Notes: a model not told the origin generated them from the letters alone. 64,000 nucleotides of DNA from Buddleja alternifolia (GCA_019426215.1 CM033406.1:2681001-2745000), one strand, 5' to 3'. Counted from the first letter of the stretch, positions 25,001 to 37,633 are shown. A program made the numbers and translations.

Positions 25001-27172
25001 TACCAAAGTAGAGTAATGTTTCAATCGCTTAATCAGGGTTAGCACAGCGGAATGATTTTATAAGTCATGTCTGAAAGTGTTTAGCATCACAAAGTTTTTC
25101 TTAGTTGCTTTAGGTTAAAACGTTTTGAAAGCTAAGAATGCTTAGCGCTTGGTCAAGCGCTTAAGACTGGTTTTAAAGCTTAGCGTTCTCTTTTTGTAAA
25201 TAGTCGCTTAACTGTTTTAATGCTTTTTCAAAGATGTAATATGCAAGAGTAAAGTAAAGCAATAAAGCAGTAAGTGACACAAGATATTGTAAGGTTTACT
25301 GGGTGGTGTAATCCCAGCTATGTCCTTCTTCCCCTTTGCACTTGGAGGCAATCCACTAGATTGATTATCGAAGAGTCACACAGAGACTTCTACAAAATAG
25401 GGAACAAAAGGATGTCGATGGCTTGAGCTCCTTGGTCACACAGATTTCTGCTACAAGACACTTCTATCCTCAGACGACGATCTCGAGCTCCTTGATCACA
25501 CAGATGTCAGCTCCAATAAAGACCTTCTTCAACAAGCTTCTTTTACACAAAAATACTGATTGTGAAACAACAAACTTTCTCACTCAGATGAAAGGTGTTG
25601 AGGGTTTTGTCACGGGTTTGTTTGATGTTGAGAAGTTCAAACAACTTGGGATATCTCAATAGGAGTTTAGGGTTCTTCTTTGAAGAGGTTTGAGATATCT
25701 GTGACTGTCTTTGGAATGTATTTGAGAAGCGTGAGGGATTTTGGAGTTTTAATAAAGACCTTCTTCAACAAGCTTCTTTTACACAAAGATACTGCTTGTG
25801 AATTAATGAAGTTTCTCGAATTCCAATGTGGCTATGGAGTTTCTAAGCTTTTCTCTTAAATAACTTCAGCAAAGTTTGGACCTTCTCTTGTGTATGAACA
25901 TGTATAATCTTGGTCTCTCTCCCATGTGTCTAAGGGTTTTGTTGAGGGTACTCTTTATAGAGATTCTTGGGATTTGTCCGTTGGACACAATCAGGCGCGT
26001 GTCTCTCACGCAGTGCGTCAAATAGTCCCTTTCTGAAATTCCTCAATTTCTGCTGGTTCCGATTGAACAGGAGCAGACTTGAACTCTGAAAAGCTGACAG
26101 TCTAATCAAAAGGTGGCTTGTCCACAAGTCATAATGTCTTGTCACTTTTAATGCACTTATCAAGCATTTAATGCGTTTTGAATTTATTTCCCGTTGGAAA
26201 TAAATGACCGTTGATGATTGGATGACTTGAGAATATATTTCAGGTGAATCTGATCTTGAATCTCTTGAGTGAACTTGAGCGCTTGATTCGAAATCCTGAA
26301 ACAGTCCTTTAGCGTTTAACAGACGCTAAGAACAAATATTCATCTTCACTTTGACTTTAGACGCTGATCTTCAACTTCATCTCTGATAGACTCACCTATA
26401 ATTCTATCAATGACTCGGTATCTAATACTAAGTCTAAAATCTATAAAGATAAAAATTACAAGCCTAACAAACTAATAAACTTTCAAACGCTTATACATAT
26501 ATTCTATGAAAGTATAAACTTACATTCTTTGGGGGTCTAACATAAAATCTTATTTTGTCATCATCAAAACATCTAACATGAAATTCCTAACACTCATGGT
26601 TCTAGAAAAAATAGATCACCATCAGAGGAGAGTTTATGAAGGCTGTGGATGTAGTGCAAAATAAATGGAAGGAAGGGAAATTCTCCATTAACAGCGCGTA
26701 TATGCATTTGATTGAACACGATGATGTGGTGGACTGGAGAAACTTGGTTTGGGGTCAGGGATCGGTGGCCAGGCATAGATTCATTCTATGGTTAACCATT
26801 CTCAATAAACTCAAAACAAAGGATAGAGTGCAACATTGGATGAATGTTGATGATTTAAGATGCATCTTGTGTGGGCAGGAGGAGGAAACCAGGGGACATC
26901 TCTTCTTCAGGTGTAAGTTTACCAAGGAAGTAATGACTCAATGTTGGGATAAATTGAAGTTAAAAGAGTGGCAAGAAGTTATTAGATGGGCCAATAAAAT
27001 CAGCAAAGGCAGAACTAGTTTGTGTGGAAAAAAGAGGGTTATGCTAACAACTATTGTTTATAGTGTTTGGATTGAAAAAAATAGGGGGATGTTCATAAAA
27101 GAAAATAGTAATGTTAGACAGATTGTAGAGCGCATATGGAATATTATTACATGTAAATTTGAATGCACATAG
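22083..27172 (+). pseudogene. LINE ORF2: endonuclease, reverse transcriptase, zf-RVT
   Basis: The frame starts at 22083 (MIAGVWNIRGLN), the usual beginning of plant LINE ORF2. Apurinic-type endonuclease motifs follow: ETRVK near 22190, MGDWNE near 22480 and SDHSPI near 22750. The reverse transcriptase spans about 23503-24590 with DFRPIACCNVLYKTISK, GLRQGDPMSP and the catalytic FADD near 24137. After the second solo LTR the frame resumes at about 26600 and ends in a zf-RVT domain (CILCGQEEETRGHLFFRC) at 27172. Early stops (about 22130 and 22290), a stop at 22878-22880 and several frame changes make it a pseudogene. ORF2 normally drives target-primed reverse transcription. Confidence 0.88.
24808..26592 (+). 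mobile_element. Solo LTR (GGGGTTGAATAGACC family), copy 2
   Basis: TGTTGGTCCC...CCTAACA, 1785 bases, with a perfect CTCAT duplication (24803-24807, 26593-26597). It is the same family as copy 1 at 20230. It is longer mainly because of an internal partial duplication: about 52 bases at 25515-25566 recur at 25751-25802 ('AATAAAGACCTTCTTCAACA'). Confidence 0.88.
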
Positions 27173-27914
27173 TGCCTAGGTATGCCTGGTTATGATGTAA
27201 TTTGAGTGTTAAATGAAAAGCCTACTTGTTCCCAAAAAAAAAAAATGATCATTTCTGTTGATATTAGACAGGTTGTATATCAGATATATCCTGAAATTTA
27301 TTTAGTACTTTTATATCACTGATTCAAGTATTTCATACAAATTGAAAGCAACTCCTCAATTTCTCTTTTTGCTCCATTATTTCTATTTAATATTTCGTAA
27401 AAAGTTTTAAGTGAAGTAGTTGAAATATTGTACAATTTAATAGTAAAGTACATCTAAGAGTATAAACTATTATTTACGATACTAGGAAATAAAATAGTAG
27501 TAAAGGACTCTTACAATAAAAGGATTAATTTTTTTTAATTCTATTTTTACCATAATTTACGTGTTTACCATAATTAGAAGTATATTTATCATAAAAAGTA
27601 CAACAAAAATCTTTCATAAACTCAAGGGCAATATTGTCAATTGATTAAGAAGAAAGTAAAAGTGAAGTGTCAATACTATTTTGTAGAGTGCTAATATCCA
27701 CTCCCTTTTTTAAAATACAAAAGTGTAATCAACTTTTTTTAAATAACACATGGGCAGATGTGCCCCTTTTTAGGAACAAAAGAGAGTAATAACTCTTTTA
27801 CCCTATTTTTGTAAAAGTATACGTAGAAGATATGCTCCTCAGTGACAATTTTTTTTTTAATTTGCGTCCTCAATGGCGACCTATGATGCACAGATACTCT
27901 TAAAAAAGGTCTCA

Positions 27915-28110
27915 TGCAGTATCGTATTCGTATCGGATATGAATACGGGGTGGATACGTATCAGATACGTTTTTGAAGTATCCGAAATATAAAATATAAA
28001 ATAAAAATTTGGATACAGGGTGGATATGTTCTGGATATGGGGTGAATACGTTGTAGATAGGATGGATATATTCTGGATAAGTTTTGGATACGTAAAACTG
28101 AAATATCCGA
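27915..28110. repeat. Degenerate GGATAYG / CGTATC repeat
   Basis: Words such as GGATACG, GGATATG and GTATCGGATA recur many times in both orientations over about 200 bases. This type of repeat is common in non-autonomous plant elements. Boundaries are approximate. Confidence 0.5.
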
Positions 28111-29355
28111 TACGAGTTGTGTATTATTTAATATTATGCAATACTTTTATGGCCAAAATAAAACAAAGTAATCTTTTGATGATAATCCTCCTTTACTCAG
28201 CAAAGTTTTTTAGAGTTTTTCATATATATATTTATTATCTAGTTTGACTAATTGCTCAAACTTATGGACGATTTTATTGCTTGATATTAATGATTAGATG
28301 ATTTATTTGTATAGTAATTATTATAATAACATGTTTTTTAAATATGCAATGGCTACGTGACCCCATTCAGTGGATTACACAAAAATTTGAGTTTTTGCTA
28401 CTATGTTTGTCATGGAATTCTCATAAAGTAAAATTTAACTGTGGATTCAAAGAACTCCAATATGTAAAAACATGTATAGGTTATAGTTTATTACTTTATA
28501 TAAATATAAATATAAAAATAAAATGTGTATCCATGCATCATATCTAATGACATAATAAGGATATGTTCCTCAATGACAAACTCTTTTAGAAATATGTTTA
28601 AAAATGTGAGCGACTTGAAACACATCGACATCTTGAAATGTTCTACAATAATGCTCAGAGAGAATATTATTTCTTTAAGTAAACTTGTTGCTTAAGAATT
28701 GATTGAAAATCAATTTATAAAACCTAAAAAAGGGGGAGGTTACTATAGAACTCATGAATTTGTTTTGTTTTAATTAGCTCATTGAAGTTTTACTTATTAA
28801 CAACACTTAATGAATATTGGTAACATCATATATTGTGTATATTATACTTAATAATCTCAGTTTATTTTCATATGATATTTGCACACGTACTCAGTGTGCC
28901 TCCACCTCTAGTATCAACTATGAGTGGGAGCATTGAAACGCCATCCATGCTTAAGGATTATGTTGTCAAACAAATATGCAATTAACAAAACCGCAAGAAA
29001 AAAAGGGAAATTACTCATTGACCCCTTCACTTATTCTATAATTACTAAAAAAAAATTATTTTTCAAAAATTACATAAAGTCCACTTCATATTAAGTTAGT
29101 TTATTCAATTATATCCTTTGTATATTTAAATATTCTTTTAATTCGTGGCCAAAGGGTGTGTTGGTGAGTTAATTTTCAGTAATTAAATGAGGGGATGGGT
29201 GTGTAAGTTTGGGAAAGGGGGGAGGGGGTGTTCAATTTCAAGTTCTCCACTAAACCCCTGTAAGTAACATTTAGCTGAATTCCACGCCCACGCCCACGCC
29301 CTATATTGAACGCAACAACAGGATGGATTGATGAATGAATCCGGTGGGTTGAAGA

Positions 29356-29400
29356 TAGATAGATACACATAGATAGATACACATACATAGATACTGATAG
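29356..29400 (+). repeat. GATA/ACAT microsatellite in the AP5B1 leader region
   Basis: ATAGATAGATACACATAGATAGATACACA-type repeats end eight bases before the AP5B1 start codon, so the tract probably lies in the 5' UTR. Confidence 0.65.
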
Positions 29401-29408
29401 AGCGAGCG

Positions 29409-32400
29409 ATGGCAGTAAGTTTGGGGGTGAAATCATCAGTGACTCAACCGGAGTGGGAGTCGGTGATTGATGAGTACAACCGGAATGGTAGAACGGGTGC
29501 AATCCCGGGTGTGTTGGACCTCTGCCTCTCCTCTCTCCTCCGTAAAGATTTACCCCTTCAACTTAAACTTCATCTCCTCACCTTCCTTGAACACCTCTTC
29601 CTCGACGACGTTTCACCCTCTTCTTTGCCCCGCCTTCTCGACTCCCTCCGCTCCGTCGTGCAGTCTCCCGCTGACCCTTTTTCTCTCAAAGATCAATTTC
29701 TCATATCTACCACCGCCATTTTCATCACATCCCTATTAGAATTAGATCATCATGTTGATGTTGATGATGATTCTCCCCTCATTGCTCTGGTTGAGCTCTT
29801 GTTGACTGTTATCAATCGCCCCAATCACAGCCTGGATCGTCACACCCGCGGCGTCGCGTGCGAGTGTTTACGCCAATTGGAGCTGGCTTTCCCTTGTTTG
29901 CTTTCCGATATCACACCCCACTTGTGGGCTTTGTGCCAGAGCGAGCGGACCCACGTTTCCCAATGCTATTCTTTGTTGTTGTTAACTACCATTCTCAATG
30001 TTGTTAAGCTGAAGCCTAGTGATAATAGTATTGCGTCTATTAGTAACGCCACGATTCCCTTGATCCCGTTCAATGTTCCCCAGTTCTTGATTGATGGGGT
30101 TGGTGGGGATTTCGTGTGGAAGGAGAAGGAGATTTGTTACAAAGAGTTGAGGAGAGTGATTGCGTTTTTGCTCGAATGCCCTCAAAATTTGACTCCATTT
30201 GGATTGATGGAGTTTATGGTTGCTATTATTCCCATGGCTGAAGAGCTCGAACTTCAGGCTTCTTTGTTGAGGGTGCAATTCTCGTGGTTCCTCTATACAT
30301 TCGATCCGTTGCTTTGTCATGCTTTTTTGGGGATGTACTTGAAGTTTTTGGATGCTTTTGAAGGACAGGAAGTTGAGATAGCTTCTCGCCTGTTGTTTTT
30401 GTCAAAAGAATCGCAACATCATTTGTGTTTTAGGCTGTTGGGACTTCACTGGATGTTGGGCTTCTTTGGCTTGATAGTTGGTAAAGACGAGGGGAGAAAG
30501 AGAAGCATCATTGATATGAGCTTAAGCTTTTATCCTACAATTTTTGATTCTCTGGCTATGAAAGCCTTGAAGCTTGACATGCTTGCATATTGCTCTAGTT
30601 TGCTTTATAATTCTGGAGATGCAAATGGTGTAAAGGGTGACAGGGAGGTGAAGTTATTTAAAGACGGCCTTGTTTCTGTATCAGCTTTCAAATGGCTGCC
30701 TCCTTGGAGCACTGAAACTGCAGTGGCATTCCATTCCTTCCATAAGTTTCTGATTGGCCCATCACCACATTCTGATGCTTCTTCTTCTTCGACTCTTATT
30801 GAGTCAAAAATCTTTTACGCCTTGCAGGTATACCAATGGGGTCATCATTTCATTTTCTTTATCCCTCCTTTCAATTACTTTGGTGGTAATTGTCTATCTG
30901 TTACTTTAAGTACTATAGGTTTAAGATCTGTAGAAACGTCATGGTTGAGGCAATGATATTATTGGGATGTCTTCCTGTCAAGAAACACAAAGTTGCTTAC
31001 GGCAGCCTTTCTTTAGTGAAAATTTGTATGCTCTTTGAAACCTTACAAATCAGTTGGTATGTAGTTGGTGTAATGGAGTTCATTACTTACAAAGAATACT
31101 TTTTGCATGGCTTCTGCTGAGTACCTCAAACAAAGAAAAGTGGAAGTGTTGATGCTTTGAAGCTTGTATGCCTTTACTGTTTTGTAACTTGCTTTTGGCT
31201 ACGAAACCTTGAACGGAGTTAGCTCATTTGTTTATACAAGTTATGCATTGATACCTTATAACCTTGATTCAGTAGTCCCTTCAGAACATGCAAAGACCCA
31301 ACAAAGGTTTGTCCATACGATTATACTTTTGAGTTGGGAAATTTGAAGAAGACTTTATTGCTCTTGCTTGCTTAAATTTAGTTCGAATTTTTTTCAAGTT
31401 AATATTTTGATGTGAGGCAAGTATGTTGTCCTTCAAGCCCTGAAACCTGGACTGCACCATATTAAGTAAAATGGTCCTCGCTGTAACCATTATATCTGAT
31501 AAGTGTAAAGTTTAGTGTAGACAAAATGATGACGGCTTGTATCTGGCCATTTAGGGAGCCTGTTCAAATTAACTTTCATATGGTGAGATATAATAAACTA
31601 TCAATTAGTTTGATTAGTGTAAGATCTATGAGAATCTTTTTGCAACCTTTGGGGGATGCTAGACTCCCTTTTTCTTTGAGCTAGTAGGATGCTTAGGCTC
31701 AAATTTGTCAGATTGGAGGTGGAATTATTGAACTTTGGGATCTAAGGCGAAAAATTGCTAAAGTGCTTTAGCTTTATGCTGCAGCCCAAAAATTCCGCAA
31801 CTGACCAGTACCGCAACCACAGTCACAACAATCAGAATTGAAGATGAAGACCTTAGTGCTCACTAAATGTTCATTTTGGATGTCTAAAGTTATATTTTGG
31901 CCTTGGAAGTTTTCAAAGTTAATAGTTTGACCTATGTGTTTACACTGGAAAATTATAGGTGACGCGTTTCATGGGTGCTTGTTGATATTCATATCATGAA
32001 TCTGCAATATGGTGACAATTCCTTTTACATTGCAGAAGATGCTGGTGGACTCATCTTCAGAATTTCAGGGATTAGTTCCAGTAATTGTTGCATGCATTGA
32101 CCGGTTGTTGAGATGCCACAGACACCGCTGGTTGGGAGAGCATCTTCTTGAAACACTAGATAAACATCTGCTTCCAAAACTCAGAAACAACTACAGCTTG
32201 GGGTCTTACTTCCCGATATTCAAGAGAATTTCAGAAAATGATAAAGTTTCACCTAGTGGGTTGTTGGAGCTCCTCATGAAGTTCATGATTTTTCTTGTGG
32301 AGAAACATGGTCCTGAGACAGGATTGAAATCGTGGCGTCATGGCAGTAAAATTCTTGGCATTTGTCGAACAATGCTGATCAACCACCACAGCTCAAGCTT

Positions 32401-34086
32401 ATTTACTGGATTATCTCATCTTCTTGCATCTATTTCTCTTCATTTTCCTGATCTGGAGGTTCGTGACAATGCAAGGTACTCTCTTGATTTTCCTCCCCAA
32501 CTCCAATCCTACCTTCCTTTTAACTCAATTAATTGGAGAAGTTTTGAAACAGTTAGTAACCCAGGTGCCATATTTTGCCCATTAATATCTGCACGATAAA
32601 AAATTTCTCATTGAAGGTGATGTTTTGCAGATTTTACCTGCGAATGCTTATTTGTATACCAGGAAAGAAACTGAAACACATAATGACCATGGGAGAAAGT
32701 TCGCCTGGCATATCTCCGTCTGCTCAATCTGACTCATTCTTTAGTCATAACTTTCCTCAATCTTTACATGACCTTAAGAGATCTGGCAACATTGCCTCCT
32801 ATATCCATATTGAACGTGTAACCCCTTTATTGGTAAAGCAGTCGTGGTCCCTTTCTCTACCAAATCAAGGCGGCAATCCTTACAAACCTGTTTTCTTTGA
32901 AGGGATCAAGGATAATGAACCAGCAAGTGAGGAAAGGTACTCAGAGATAAATGCGGGTGTCGATATTATCTCAGAAAGTAACATGTTTTATCAGCAAAAA
33001 GAGCCTCTACGCGTGATGGATGCAAAAATTTCAGAGATTGTCAGGGTACTGAGAAGGCATTTTTCATTTATTCCCGACTATAGACATATGCCAGGTCTCA
33101 AGATCAAGATTTCCTGTAGTTTGAGATTTGACTCAGAACCATTCAGTACAGCTAATGTGTTGAATGGAGTAGACAAGCTTCCTGCCATTTATGCCACGGT
33201 TCTTAAATTCACTTCTTCTGCTCCGTACGGACCTATTTTGCCATTTCATGTTGCTTTCCTTCTCGGTTCTCCACCTAAAAATTCCAAATCTCTGACCCAA
33301 ACTGATCCATTGGCGATTGTTCCGGTAGAGAATGGTCATGAAGAAGAAGAAGAAAACTTTAAAGCTCCAGTATGTATAGAATTGGAGCCACGAGAACCAA
33401 TGCCCGGTCTAGTTGACATTTTTATTGAAACTAATGCAGACAATGGTCAGATAATCCGTGGGCAACTAAATAGCATCTCCGTGGGGATTGAGGATATGTT
33501 TCTTAGAGCTATTATTCCCGATGAAATCACCGGAGATGCTGTACCTGGTTATTATGTGGATATATTCAATGCATTATGGGAGGCGTGTGAGACTTCATCT
33601 AGCACTGGTAGAGAAACCTTTGTATTGAAAGGAGGAAAAGGGGTCGCTGCATTAAATGGGACTCGATCGGTAAAACTTCTTGAAGTCCCTGTAACATCTT
33701 TGGTTCAAGCAGTTGAACGTCATCTCGCACCTTTTGTTGTTTGTGTTATTGGTGAACAACTCGTTGACATGGTAAAAGCTGGGGGTGTGATCAAGGACAT
33801 ATTGTGGAAGGATTTCCATTCAGATTCTTCAGTTGATGTAACTAGTTCGGAAGGAGGCCCCCTTTATCTCAAGTACTTTGGAGATGAAGATGAGAGGGTG
33901 GACCAAATCCCAACTAGTAGGAAAAACATCGGTTACTTTCACATTATGATATTTCTTCCACCAAGATTTCACCTTCTTTTCCAAATGGAAGTACATGAAT
34001 TTTCAACTCTGGTTCGGATTAGAACTGATCATTGGCCATGCTTAGCTTACGTTGATGACTATTTGGAAGCTTTATTTTTGAACTGA
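29409..34086 (+). CDS. AP5B1: AP-5 complex subunit beta
   Basis: Three exons: 29409-30827, 32036-32475 and 32631-34086. Junctions are CAG|GTATAC...TTGCAG|AAG (phase 0) and AAG|GTACTC...TTGCAG|ATT (phase 2). The joined frame is 3315 bases, 1104 residues, close to the length of plant orthologues. The start is the first ATG of the open frame, followed by the family's N-terminal 'EWESVIDEY' block and 'LCLSSLLRKDLPL'. The middle is a helical-repeat region. The C-terminal half carries strongly conserved blocks: RMLICIPGKKL, HIERVTPLLVKQSWSLSLP, ISCSLRFDSEPF, LEPREPMPGLVDI, LKGGKGVAALNGTRSVKLLE and, at the end, RIRTDHWPCLAYVDDYLEALF. The protein is a large subunit of AP-5, a clathrin-independent adaptor of late endosomes that works with SPG11/SPG15 in other eukaryotes. 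No stop or frameshift was seen, so the copy looks functional. Intron 1 is 1208 bases. Confidence 0.95.
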
Positions 34087-34704
34087 ACGGAAGCTTCAGA
34101 AACTTCATTTTAAATTCTTTTTATTCTTGTTTACCTCAAAATATTTATGATTGAAGTACACAACAGGTGTAAACACTTTCTTTCTTTCTGTATGTATGTA
34201 TGTATGTATTTTCTTGTGTTTACTTGACCACAACTCCGAAGTTGCAAAAGGAGTGTTTTACTTACTGTCTCCGTGTAATGGTCTTTTTAACTTGTTCCAA
34301 AGATTACTATCCTATTTTTACTCTGTTATTCCTGTTTCTGAAAACCTGTAAATAATATTTGTTACTTACGAAATATGATTAGATGGAAGATGTGTGCACA
34401 CCAGAACAGGTGTTTTCGAGCCATCTTCGTTAATAGGATGGGAGGAGGGAGGTTTCTATTCAGAGGTATCTAAATTTGGCTTGTTTGTTGCAATTTGAAG
34501 TTGGAAGTAAAGTATGAACTGATCCTCCATCGAACCACACTTTTGAATCCTTTTGTATTCGAATAGTGGTTGAATTGTAACCTCATTTCGAGGACAAGAA
34601 ATAAGAAGAAATACTTACACACAGTACAATGCTTGCTGCTATCTTTCTTCTGTAACATGACTTTCCCTGTTTTATGATTGTCTTCAATGGTCTTGATATT
34701 TTAA

Positions 34705-35478
34705 GAGAAAATAACAGATATCCCCCCAAACTATTAGGTGATGTGCATTTTGCCCCCCAAATTATTAAAAGTTGCACTCAACACCCTAAACTATCATATA
34801 TGTGCATTTTGCCCCCTCGGTCAGCTTCGGGCAGTACACAGGGGGCAAAATGCTACAAACCTCATAGGTGAGGGAGCAAAACGCACATCACCTCATAGGT
34901 TGGGGAGGGGGGGGGGGGGTATCTGCTACTTTCTCTTCTTTTTTTTTTAAATTCAAATATTCTTAATATTAACTTAATCCCCCTCGGTCAGCTTCGGGAA
35001 AATTTTTACCCATTCATCGTTCAATTTAAATCATGTATATTGGGATTTATTTGGATTTTTCTTGAAATATTATTTGTAGGTTTGAAATAAATAATTTTCA
35101 AATATGAAAATAAGAAAAATAAAAATAAAACATAAAAATAAACAAGAAAACAATGAAAAGAAGTATAAATTCAAATATTCATAATTTTCTAAAAACAAAA
35201 AAGACAATTCAAAAATCCGGAAACATGAAAATAAATTAAAAAAAATGAAAAAAAGTATAATTAGTAAAAATTTTAAAAAATAAAAAAAAATGGTGATGTG
35301 CGCTTTGCCCCCTCACCTATGCGGTTTGTAGCACTTTGCCCCCTGTGTGCTGCACGAAGCTGACCGAGGGGCAAAGTGCACATATATGATAGTTTAGGGT
35401 GTTGAGTGTAACTTTTAATAGTTTGGGGGGCAAAGTGCCATCACCTAATAGTTTGGGGGGAGTATCTGCTATTTTTTC
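34705..35478. mobile_element. Non-autonomous Mutator-like fold-back element with 9-bp duplication
   Basis: Termini GAGAAAATAACAGATA and, on the other strand, GAAAAAATAGCAGATA are inverted copies. The matching arms run about 170-180 bases each (roughly 34705-34885 and 35295-35478). A perfect 9-bp duplication, ATATTTTAA, flanks it (34696-34704, 35479-35487). Nine-base duplications and long terminal inverted repeats are typical of Mutator-like elements. A second internal copy of the terminus (TATCTGCTACTTTCTC, about 34921-34936) and of 'CCCCTCGGTCAGCTTCGGG' (about 34980-34998) shows internal rearrangement. No transposase is present. Confidence 0.85.
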
Positions 35479-35487
35479 ATATTTTAA

Positions 35488-36641
35488 ATTACTTTATTAC
35501 GCATGTGTATTAATTGAGTTCTTTAGTAAACTGTTTTTATATATATATATGTACTATAGTAAATAAAATAAGGTGGTTTTGAAGTCTCTGATTATTTTTT
35601 ATATATTATTGTTTGTTATAGCCTTGCATACGGTCCCATATTTGCAGTTTTTTCGGCTAAATTTATTGCAGTATTAAATATTTAAAACCAAAATTGGACA
35701 CTTTGAAAGCCGTATCATTTGTCTAGTACCATACGATTTGGTGTCATTTTGCGGTATTCTCTTTACTAATTATCTACATGCTATTCTGTCCACTTTTTAT
35801 ACACAAAACTCTCGTGTAATTTGATTTTATAATCATTATTTACGACTTTCTCACATAAGAAACCCCTCAGACTCAGATTTAATATCGAAGCAATAGAAAT
35901 AAAGTATATTAGACAAAAGAAGTAGCTATAAGTCACATGAATATTTCAGTTAGTATTTAATATTAACGGACTTCAAAAAGATTTGAGCGAGTAAAATTTT
36001 CTGAATGCACTAAAAAGTAAATAAGTTTTTACACAATAAAACGATGGCAGCTAAAAATAAAAATCGAAAAAGATATCAACTTATATTATTGTTGGTGGAA
36101 TCTATACAAAAGAACTAATTCAGTTTGACTTCAAATATATAATTTCAATAGGAACCAACTAAAGAAATTTGATTAATAAATAATTTTAACTACTTTCAAA
36201 GGTCATAATCTTTTAAAATCCTCCACATACTCATATAAGTAATAAATAATAAACTGATTGCTAGTGTATATGTCCTTATAAGTTTTGGATATATTTAAAA
36301 AAATCACTTATGTATAATATAAACAAATATTTTATATAATATATGGTTCGGTATGTTTTTTACCGGGAATTGAAATTCTAAAATCAAAACTATACCAAAA
36401 TAATATGTACGATCACACCTCATACAAGACCTGCGTTTTTTATATAAGAAAATCACAACTTCAATAATATGATTAGCTCCGATATAGTTGGTATGGTATG
36501 GTTTCACAAAATCATGTAACACCCCTAGTTCGTTTTCTCATCTTCAAGTCATTGTGAAGCTTTTTTTCTTACCTAAATTGATTTACCAAATTCTGTTTTT
36601 TCTAATCTAAAGTAATTTAGTTTGAAACTTACATCATCTTT
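35488..36641. other. AT-rich spacer, no feature recognised
   Basis: Very AT-rich sequence with (TA)n at 35539-35550. No reading frame with family motifs, RNA gene or clear repeat was seen. Confidence 0.5.
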
Positions 36642-36912
36642 GGGATAAATGCAAAAAAAAAAAAATATCCTGTGTTAATGCGAAATTGCGAAAAAACAAA
36701 AAAAGAATGAGTGTATTTTTCATGTTTTTCACTTTTAATGACATGCTTCTCATTTATACACTATCCAAACAAAACAAAAGGGAAAATAAGGTTATTTTAG
36801 TGACTTTTTGCAGAATTTTGAATAACACATGGTGATGTTTAGCCTATTTTGTTAATATAGGTGTTTTTTTGCAACTTCGCATTAACACAAGGGGATTTTT
36901 TGCAATTATCCC
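36642..36912. mobile_element. Small inverted-repeat element (MITE-like)
   Basis: The left end GGGATAAATGCAAAA and right end TTTTTTGCAATTATCCC are inverted copies. The pairing extends about 50 bases through 'TGTTAATGCGAA' / 'TTCGCATTAACA'. No coding capacity. I found no convincing target duplication, so class and exact edges are uncertain. Confidence 0.6.
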
Positions 36913-36944
36913 TTTAGAATTCTAATAGCTTTATAAATCCTATT

Positions 36945-37160
36945 TTTATTTTTTTTTGGTGAACAAAGTTTAGGTAGGTTCGGCTCTGGTCCCCTACCAG
37001 GGTCAAGACATACTACGAATAGACGGTCCAAGGGGTGTCTCTACTTGGGAATTTACAGATCGCCCACCAACACAACCCTCATGTCGGCAGAGAGATTCGA
37101 ACACACAACCTTCTGAGGGGAAGTGGTCTGACCTTACCAATTGAGTCAACATGTGTTGAC
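36945..37160 (-). mobile_element. tRNA-derived SINE with 14-bp target duplication
   Basis: Read on the minus strand, the element starts near 37160 with a pol III A-box-like TGACTCAATTGGTAAGG followed by a B-box-like GTGTTCGAATCT, then a tRNA-unrelated body, and ends in an A-rich tail (T-run at 36949-36957 on the plus strand). A perfect 14-base direct repeat, TTATAAATCCTATT, flanks it (36931-36944 and 37161-37174). Box spacing, size (216 bases), A tail and duplication length all fit a SINE mobilised by a LINE. Confidence 0.85.
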
Positions 37161-37174
37161 TTATAAATCCTATT

Positions 37175-37633
37175 AGTAGGATGAGTTGAATGCTATTTTT
37201 TTGATACTTTTCCTGGATTGTTTTGACATCGAAAATTAACTCAAAAACAAAATATTTGTCAAAAGTATTACTAAATGAATTAAATTAGAATAAACATCCC
37301 ATGTGAGAAAATGATTTATATATAATTATTATGTTGGTTAATGTTTCAATTAATATTAAATTTATGTTTTCAAAGACAACATCTTCCTCGCTCATTTATG
37401 AATAAATAAACTAGCAACTCTAGATCTATAAGTGTGTATCAATAAATACAAAAATCTTAAACATATGAAACTTAATATAATGCATATCATTTTTACTGAT
37501 CGATCTTAGATTTTATCATCCAAAAAGGTGAAATTTTATTTGTTATTACATATCTCCATAATCATCATTGTATTATAAAAACATTCATACTAACTACTAA
37601 GTATCGAAATATATATCCGTAAACTCCACCAGC
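37175..37633. other. AT-rich spacer, no feature recognised
   Basis: No coding region, RNA gene or repeat was recognised between the SINE and the left arm of the next inverted-repeat element. Confidence 0.5.

Larger units (their letters stand above)
19173..27245 (+). mobile_element. L1-type LINE retrotransposon, decayed, carrying two solo LTRs
   Basis: ORF1 with DUF4283 and a zinc knuckle, ORF2 with endonuclease, reverse transcriptase and zf-RVT, and a terminal A run (27234-27245) after CCTACTTGTTCCC define a plant L1-clade LINE. The 5' end abuts the copia 3' LTR, so its original 5' edge and target duplication cannot be seen. Solo LTRs at 20230-21768 and 24808-26592 interrupt it. Confidence 0.88.
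27246..29408. other. AT-rich spacer and upstream region of AP5B1
   Basis: No coding region was recognised. It holds poly-A/T-rich sequence, a degenerate GGATACG repeat (27915-28110), a poly-A run near 29046-29053 and, next to the gene, a (GATA)-rich stretch. No convincing TATA box was seen before AP5B1. Confidence 0.6.

Noticed and set aside
29176..29502. Minus-strand ORFs overlapping the AP5B1 start
   Set aside because: Low-complexity translation from the GATA and GCCCAC repeats, with no family motifs. AP5B1 on the other strand explains the region.
34705..34936. A complete smaller Mutator-like element within the left arm
   Set aside because: Termini match, but no 9-bp duplication follows 34936, while the larger unit has a perfect one. 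Treated as internal rearrangement.
36633..36921. 9-bp target duplication for the element at 36642-36912
   Set aside because: The nine bases on the two sides do not match, so the element class was left open.
36945..37160. Possible tRNA gene on the minus strand
   Set aside because: A and B boxes are present, but the cloverleaf is not complete, and the A tail and target duplication show a SINE.
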